This document shows, piece after piece, positions 43,695-47,708 of a stretch of DNA of 47,708 nucleotides. The notes under the pieces were generated by a model. That model was given only the letters and a program-made list of their open reading frames with translations. It was not told where the DNA came from and made no database searches. Within the stretch, counting starts at the first letter, position 1. Every line of letters begins with the position of its first letter. A program made the position numbers and the translations under genes. The stretch lies in the NCBI GenBank assembly GCA_947474395.1, contig CANJID010000030.1, positions 1 through 47,708 on the forward strand. Direction: 5' to 3'. This DNA is from Caulobacterales bacterium. Lineage in GTDB: Bacteria > Pseudomonadota > Alphaproteobacteria > Caulobacterales > Caulobacteraceae.

Positions 43695-44498
43695 ATGAAA
43701 CGCGCGCTTTTCCTCGCCGCCCTCCTGGCGGCCGCCACACCGGCGGTCGTGTACGCCGCCGCCCAGGTCATGCCGCGAGCGGCGGTGGACGTGCGCGAGA
43801 AGTCCAAGCAGTGGCCCTCGCCCCAGGGCGAGAGCTGGGACGCGATCAAGAAACTGCCGGACTTCGGCGGCGTCTGGTCCGCTCCCCTGCCCGGCCAGGA
43901 CGGGCCGCGCGCGCCGCCGAACCCCGTCCCGTCCTACACGCCGGCCGCCGCGGCCAAGCTGAAAGCCTTCAACGATTCCAAGGCCCGCGGCGAGAACACG
44001 CAGACCGACAAGGCCAACTGCACGCCCTTCGCCTTCCCGTCGAGCATGGGCATCTATCCGATCGAGTTCCTGTTCACCCCCGGCAAGGTGACGGTGGCGA
44101 TCGAGACCGACAGCCAGATGCGCCGCATCTATACCGACGGCCGCCCCCTGACCGACGACCCGGACCCGACGTTCCAGGGGACCTCCGTGGGGCACTGGGA
44201 GGGCGACACCCTGGTCACCGAGACCGTGGGCCTCGTCCCCGCCCCGCAGATGGAGATCGTCGCGGGGGTGGGCCACGGCGACAAGCTGCGCATCAGGGAA
44301 AAGATCCGCCTGGTCGCCAAGGACCAGTTGCAGGTGGAATGGACCTACGAGGATCCGGACGTCCTGACCAAGCCCTGGACCACCACTCGCATCTACCTGC
44401 GCCACCGCGATTGGGACATCCAGGAATACAACTGCGCCCAGAACAACCATGACGCGGCGGACGACAAGGGTCGCCCCAGCATGCGCCTCGACAAGTGA
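43695..44498 (+). CDS. Secreted protein of unknown function, large family, copy 3
   Basis: 267 residues with a signal peptide (LFLAALLAAATPAVVYAAA). It shares with copy 2 GESWDAIKKLPDFGGVWSAPLPG near the N-terminus (copy 2: GQSWDAIKTLPAFTGVYELARG), then NCTPFAFPSSMGIYPIEFLFTPGKVTV, RRIYTDGRPLTDDPDPTFQGTSVGHWEGDTLVTETVGL, KLRIREKIRL, TYEDPDVLTKPWTTTRIYLRHRDWDIQEYNCAQNN. Copies 2 and 3 are clearly closer to each other than to copy 1. It is separated from the next small gene by 14 bases. Confidence 0.78.
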   Translation: MKRALFLAALLAAATPAVVYAAAQVMPRAAVDVREKSKQWPSPQGESWDAIKKLPDFGGVWSAPLPGQDGPRAPPNPVPSYTPAAAAKLKAFNDSKARGENTQTDKANCTPFAFPSSMGIYPIEFLFTPGKVTVAIETDSQMRRIYTDGRPLTDDPDPTFQGTSVGHWEGDTLVTETVGLVPAPQMEIVAGVGHGDKLRIREKIRLVAKDQLQVEWTYEDPDVLTKPWTTTRIYLRHRDWDIQEYNCAQNNHDAADDKGRPSMRLDK

Positions 44499-44512
44499 TC
44501 AGGGAGAGTAAG

Positions 44513-44935
44513 ATGGCCAAGACCTACGCCTGGACTGGACTGGCGGCCCTCGCCGCCCTGACCGTGGCGGCGGCGACGCCCGCCGCGGCCCACCACTCCA
44601 CCGCCATGTTCGAGTGGGGGAACGAGACCCCCATGGCCGGCACGGTCGAGGCCGTGGAGTGGACCCAGCCGCATATCTGGATCTGGTTCCAGGTGCCCAA
44701 CAAGACCGGCGGCCTGGACCGCTGGGGCATCGAGGGGATGAGCCCGAGCTACCTGTCCCGCGTGGGCTGGACCAAGCGCACCCTGAACCCCGGCGATAAG
44801 ATCACCATGGGCATCTACAAGCTGAAGGACGGCCGCAACGGCGGCTTCATCGCCAGCGCCAAGTTCTCCGACGGCCACGTCGTCCGCCACGTCCCGGGCC
44901 GCCCGGCGGCGGCCGCAGCGGCGGCGGCCCAGTAG
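44513..44935 (+). CDS. DUF6152-like small secreted protein, copy 3
   Basis: 140 residues. The start at 44513 follows CAGGGAGAG and opens a signal peptide ending ATPAAA; the mature chain starts HHSTAMFEWGNETPMAGTVEAVEWTQPHIWIWF. It has RWGIEGMSPSYLSRVGW, KRTLNPGDKITMGIYKLKDGRNGGFIASAKFSDG and a poly-Ala tail. Its closest resemblance in the window is copy 2. It is followed after 63 bases by the cytochrome b561 gene. Confidence 0.88.
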   Translation: MAKTYAWTGLAALAALTVAAATPAAAHHSTAMFEWGNETPMAGTVEAVEWTQPHIWIWFQVPNKTGGLDRWGIEGMSPSYLSRVGWTKRTLNPGDKITMGIYKLKDGRNGGFIASAKFSDGHVVRHVPGRPAAAAAAAAQ

Positions 44936-44998
44936 CCGCTCTTTCGCGGGGGAGACTGCGCCTTCCGCCCGCGACGAGCGGGTCAACAGGAGTGAGCG

Positions 44999-45592
44999 AT
45001 GTCGTCCCCGGCTGAAGTAGAGGCGCTCGCGCGGGACCCAGCGCGCTATTCGACAGTGGCCATCGCGCTGCACTGGATCATCGCCGTCGCCATCGCGGTC
45101 CAGATCGGGCTCGGCTGGTACATGGGCGGTCTCGAGGACAAGACCGCCGAGAAGGCCGTCGAGGCGATCCACATCTCCCTCGGCCTGACCATCCTCCTGC
45201 TCACCCTCTGCCGCCTGGCCTGGCGTCTGACCCATCGCCCGCCCGCGGAGCCTGCGACGCTGGCGCGCTGGGAGCGGATTCTCGCATCGCTGGTCCACAG
45301 GATCTTCTACGTCCTGCTCCTGATCCTGCCGCTCTCCGGCTGGTTCATGGAATCGATCGGCCCGAGGCCGATACCCTTCTGGGGGCTGGCCTGGCCGCAC
45401 ATGCCGGGAGTCCCCGCCCTTCTGTCAGGCTTCGACACCCACATGATCAAGGACACGGTGGAGGAGGTGCATGGCTCACCCCTCGTCTGGACCATGATCG
45501 TCCTGGTCGTGCTGCACGTCGCGGGCGCGCTCAAACACCAGTTCGACGGCTCGCCGGTGCTGGGGCGGATGCTGCCCTTCCTGCGGCGGTGA
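44999..45592 (+). CDS. Cytochrome b561-family membrane protein
   Basis: 197 residues with four membrane helices and the haem-ligand His pattern of bacterial b561/CybB proteins: His in VAIALHWIIAVAI, AIHISLGLTILL, LVHRIFYVLLLILPLSGW and VLVVLHVAGALKHQF. In E. coli CybB and YceJ relatives move electrons between quinol and periplasmic partners. A strong AGGAGTGAGCG site precedes the ATG. Its place at the end of the receptor/secreted-pair operon suggests it supplies or removes electrons for the secreted proteins; that is inference. Confidence 0.9.
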   Translation: MSSPAEVEALARDPARYSTVAIALHWIIAVAIAVQIGLGWYMGGLEDKTAEKAVEAIHISLGLTILLLTLCRLAWRLTHRPPAEPATLARWERILASLVHRIFYVLLLILPLSGWFMESIGPRPIPFWGLAWPHMPGVPALLSGFDTHMIKDTVEEVHGSPLVWTMIVLVVLHVAGALKHQFDGSPVLGRMLPFLRR

Positions 45593-45650
45593 CGCCCGCT
45601 GATGTCGCCGCCGGACCGAGATCGGCCCGGCGACTGGTGCATCGACTGCG

Positions 45651-46145
45651 TTACGCCTGCACCACCCACTCGCCGTTGGCGTTCTTGCAGGCGGTGTAGC
45701 GCTGGGTTTCGGGGGCGCCGTCCCGGGTCCTGATGGTCTGGTCGAAGGTGCGGCAGTTGGAGGCGGCCGACGCCGTCGGCGCGCCGACCGCGTCCACCAG
45801 GTTCTGGGACACATAGCCGATGCCGACGCCGCCCCGCCCCGCCAGCAGCCAGTTCGTGCCCTGCACCTTGGCCAGGCCGTCGAAGGTCTCGCCGGGGGCG
45901 AGCTTGCCGACAACATAGCCGGACGTGCCCGGCGAGCTGCGCAGGTTGGACGTGGTCCGGGACCGGTACAGACCGCCGGCGCTCTCATAGGCCGAGGCCG
46001 GGTCGACCCCCGCGGCGAAGCGCATGCCGTTCATGGAGACGGGGGCGTATCCGCCGCCGCTCGAGACCATGCGGATGTCGCCCGAGGCGCCGGTCTCGGC
46101 GTTGCTCCAGCTGCCGTTGCGATTGCGGTCGAGGGCGGCCGGCAT
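45651..46145 (-). CDS. SH3-like domain protein, probably N-terminally truncated
   Basis: 164 residues. A bacterial SH3 domain lies at about residues 60-115 (LYRSRTTSNLRSSPGTSGYVVGKLAPGETFDGLAKVQGTNWLLAGRGGVGIGYVSQNLV), followed by a C-terminal Cys-containing module (SNCRTFDQTIRTRDGAPETQRYTACKNANGEWVV) common in surface antigens of this group. Such proteins normally begin with a signal peptide or lipobox. Here the frame opens at an ATG with no ribosome site, in the middle of what looks like a conserved domain (LDRNRNGSWSNAETGASGD), and an in-frame TAG lies four codons upstream. A palindromic repeat starts 40 bases beyond. It may be a broken gene. Confidence 0.65.
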   Translation of the reverse strand: MPAALDRNRNGSWSNAETGASGDIRMVSSGGGYAPVSMNGMRFAAGVDPASAYESAGGLYRSRTTSNLRSSPGTSGYVVGKLAPGETFDGLAKVQGTNWLLAGRGGVGIGYVSQNLVDAVGAPTASAASNCRTFDQTIRTRDGAPETQRYTACKNANGEWVVQA

Positions 46146-46183
46146 GAAGACGCGGAGCTACACCAGCTTATTCCCTACACCCG

Positions 46184-46274
46184 CTCACCCCGGCGAAAGC
46201 CGGGGCCCAGGCTTTTTGTCGTAGACCGCGCGGGTTTCAGAAAAAACCTGGGTCCCGGCTTTCGCCGGGATGAG
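46184..46274. repeat. Long dispersed inverted repeat
   Basis: Two 28-base arms (46184-46211 and 46247-46274) are complementary at about 26 of 28 positions, built around CCCGGCGAAAGCCGGG. The 35-base centre contains a T-run and an A-run. This motif is a familiar dispersed element in Caulobacterales and sphingomonad genomes. It sits just upstream of the SH3 gene start and downstream of the MmgE/PrpD gene. Confidence 0.85.
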
Positions 46275-46301
46275 CGGAATTGTTGGGAATCCCTGCGGAG
46301 A

Positions 46302-47639
46302 TCAGTCCGGAACCGCAGTCTTGATCAGCGGGCCGAGGTCTCCCGCCTGGTCGAGTTTCCAGGTCTGGGCCAGGAGCTGTTCGGCGCGATCCTTCCGCAG
46401 GACCAGCACGGCCTGATCGAGGAACTTGGCGTCGAGCTGGCGGTCGCTCATGGGGCGGGCGAGGTTGCCGAGGCTGTGCTCCAGGCGCTTTTCCACCGCG
46501 CGGCCGTCCTTCAGCGTGACCCGCACGACCACCCCGTCCTCGGTGACGGCCGGATCGTCGGCCGCGGCGACGGTGGCTTCGCGGACGCGCTTCACGGGCG
46601 GATCGTTCACCGCCTCGTCGGTGTATTCGACCAGCCCCGCCTTGCCGCGCACCAGGCCGACGGCTGCCCCGTGGACCACCGAGAACTTGCCCTGCAGGCC
46701 GAGCGTAATGCCCGTCTTGCCGCAGAGGTCCATCACCAGGGGCGCCACGGACAGGCGCACCGAAGCGATATCGGCGGGGTTCAAACCCTCCTCGTGGAGC
46801 TGGATGCAGGCGTCGATAGCCGGGTGGTTCACGATCCCGCATGGGAACGGCTTGTAGGTGTTGGCGCGCAGGGAGTAGTCGCGCCCGAAGCCCGCCGTGA
46901 TCTTGGAGAGGTCGTACTTGGCCGACTGCACGGCGGCGAAGCCCCGCGGCCCCTCCAGCCCATACTCGCCGCTGGTAAAGCCCTCCTTGGCGAGCAAGGC
47001 CGCCGCATAGCCGTTGCGGGCCGCCGCTCCCGGGTGGAAGGCCTTGCCCATGGAGCCGAACATCTCGCGCAGGCCCGCGGCTTGCGTGCCCGCCAGGCCC
47101 AGGGCCCAGACCATCTGCTGCACGTCGAGGCCGACCAGCCGGCCGATGGCGGCGGCGGCGCCGAACACTCCCGCCGTGCCGGTGATGTGCCAGCCGATGT
47201 CGTAGTGGGAGGGATAGACCGCGTCGCCGATCCGCGATTCCGCCTCGAAGCCGAGGATGAAGGCGTGGACGAAGTCGGGCCCCGAGACCGCGTTGGCGCT
47301 GGCGTAGGCGAACAGGGCCGAGGCGACCGGCGAGGTGGGGTGGATGTAGTTCTTCGGGGTGGTGTCGTCGTAGTCGTGGACGTGGGAGCTGATGCCGTTG
47401 AACAGCGCCGCGTTGAGGGGATCGAACCGCTCCCTTCGCCCCAGCACCGCCGCCGTGGCGGGTCCCGAGAAGGGCGCGAAGGTCCGCACGGCGATGTCCA
47501 CCGCCGCTTCCGGCGCCCCGCCCAGCGCGCAGCCGACGTAGTTCACCAGCGCCCGCAGCGCCTCATGCCGTACGTCCGCGGGCACATCCTCCAACCGCGC
47601 CGAGACGAGGTAGTCGGCCAGGGCGCGGGTTTCGGACAT
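46302..47639 (-). CDS. MmgE/PrpD-family protein
   Basis: 445 residues, full length for the family that includes 2-methylcitrate dehydratase PrpD and cis-aconitate decarboxylase. The all-helical N-terminal domain has LVNYVGCALGG, NGISSHVHDYDDTTPKNYIHPTSPVASALFAYA, and GWHITGTAGVFGAAAAIGRLVGLD; the lid domain follows from about residue 265 (YKPFPCGIVNHPAIDACIQL). The HDYDD and HPTSP segments match the substrate pocket of PrpD-like enzymes. No methylcitrate-cycle genes lie beside it, so the substrate is uncertain. It starts near the right edge of the window, with no other gene visible in the last 69 bases. Confidence 0.92.
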   Translation of the reverse strand: MSETRALADYLVSARLEDVPADVRHEALRALVNYVGCALGGAPEAAVDIAVRTFAPFSGPATAAVLGRRERFDPLNAALFNGISSHVHDYDDTTPKNYIHPTSPVASALFAYASANAVSGPDFVHAFILGFEAESRIGDAVYPSHYDIGWHITGTAGVFGAAAAIGRLVGLDVQQMVWALGLAGTQAAGLREMFGSMGKAFHPGAAARNGYAAALLAKEGFTSGEYGLEGPRGFAAVQSAKYDLSKITAGFGRDYSLRANTYKPFPCGIVNHPAIDACIQLHEEGLNPADIASVRLSVAPLVMDLCGKTGITLGLQGKFSVVHGAAVGLVRGKAGLVEYTDEAVNDPPVKRVREATVAAADDPAVTEDGVVVRVTLKDGRAVEKRLEHSLGNLARPMSDRQLDAKFLDQAVLVLRKDRAEQLLAQTWKLDQAGDLGPLIKTAVPD

Positions 47640-47708
47640 GAGGGCGTTTCCTTGGGTTGTAGTTTTGAGGAGAGCTTAGCCTTGATGGCGGCGGCGCTGC
47701 ACCCCCAG

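Overview
The window is uniformly GC-rich and looks like the chromosome of an alphaproteobacterium, most likely Caulobacterales (a Phenylobacterium- or Caulobacter-like genome). The reasons are a PhyR-type anti-anti-sigma response regulator, an EcfG-like sigma factor with matching GGAAC-N16-CGTT promoters, large TonB-dependent receptors, an Anbu operon and dispersed palindromic repeats of the type common in that order. The genus is inferred from protein character only. No rRNA, tRNA, CRISPR array, integrase or transposase was seen.

Layout. 1-8.7 kb is housekeeping: a lytic transglycosylase (5' end outside the window), a threonine/serine dehydratase with a TetR regulator, two RNA methyltransferases, a secreted cupin-like protein between two palindromic repeats, and the helicase HrpB. 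8.7-14.6 kb holds an APC amino-acid permease and a MacAB-like export operon whose adaptor carries a large glycine-rich insertion. 14.6-21.8 kb is a general-stress-response island: an ElaB/YqjD-like membrane protein, phyR, a small acidic ORF, a KGG protein, a fused egtB-egtD ergothioneine gene, an EcfG-like sigma factor, a NepR-like small protein, a PRC-barrel protein and a repeat-containing hydrophilic protein. Seven EcfG-type promoters can be read here, on both strands. 21.8-25.6 kb has a thioredoxin-reductase-like flavoprotein, a dicarboxylate/amino-acid symporter, a BKACE-family enzyme and a glycine-zipper protein.

25.6-29.7 kb is the Anbu operon: circularly permuted ATP-grasp (frameshifted in this sequence), alpha-E protein, transglutaminase-like protein and the proteasome-like Anbu. 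30-32.5 kb carries a secreted SUMF1-like protein and an RTX/CHRD protein. 32.5-36.8 kb is a signalling operon of TonB receptor, YfiR-like periplasmic protein and hybrid histidine kinase.

36.8-45.6 kb is the most unusual region. An IclR regulator is divergent from a 1022-residue TonB receptor. The receptor is followed by three tandem pairs, each a secreted protein of about 260 residues plus a small DUF6152-like secreted protein, and then by a cytochrome b561. Each small protein is predicted to be processed so that its mature chain begins with or very near His-His-Ser, a possible metal-binding terminus. I know of no described function for this set. The window ends with an apparently truncated SH3 protein, a long palindromic repeat and an MmgE/PrpD-family protein.
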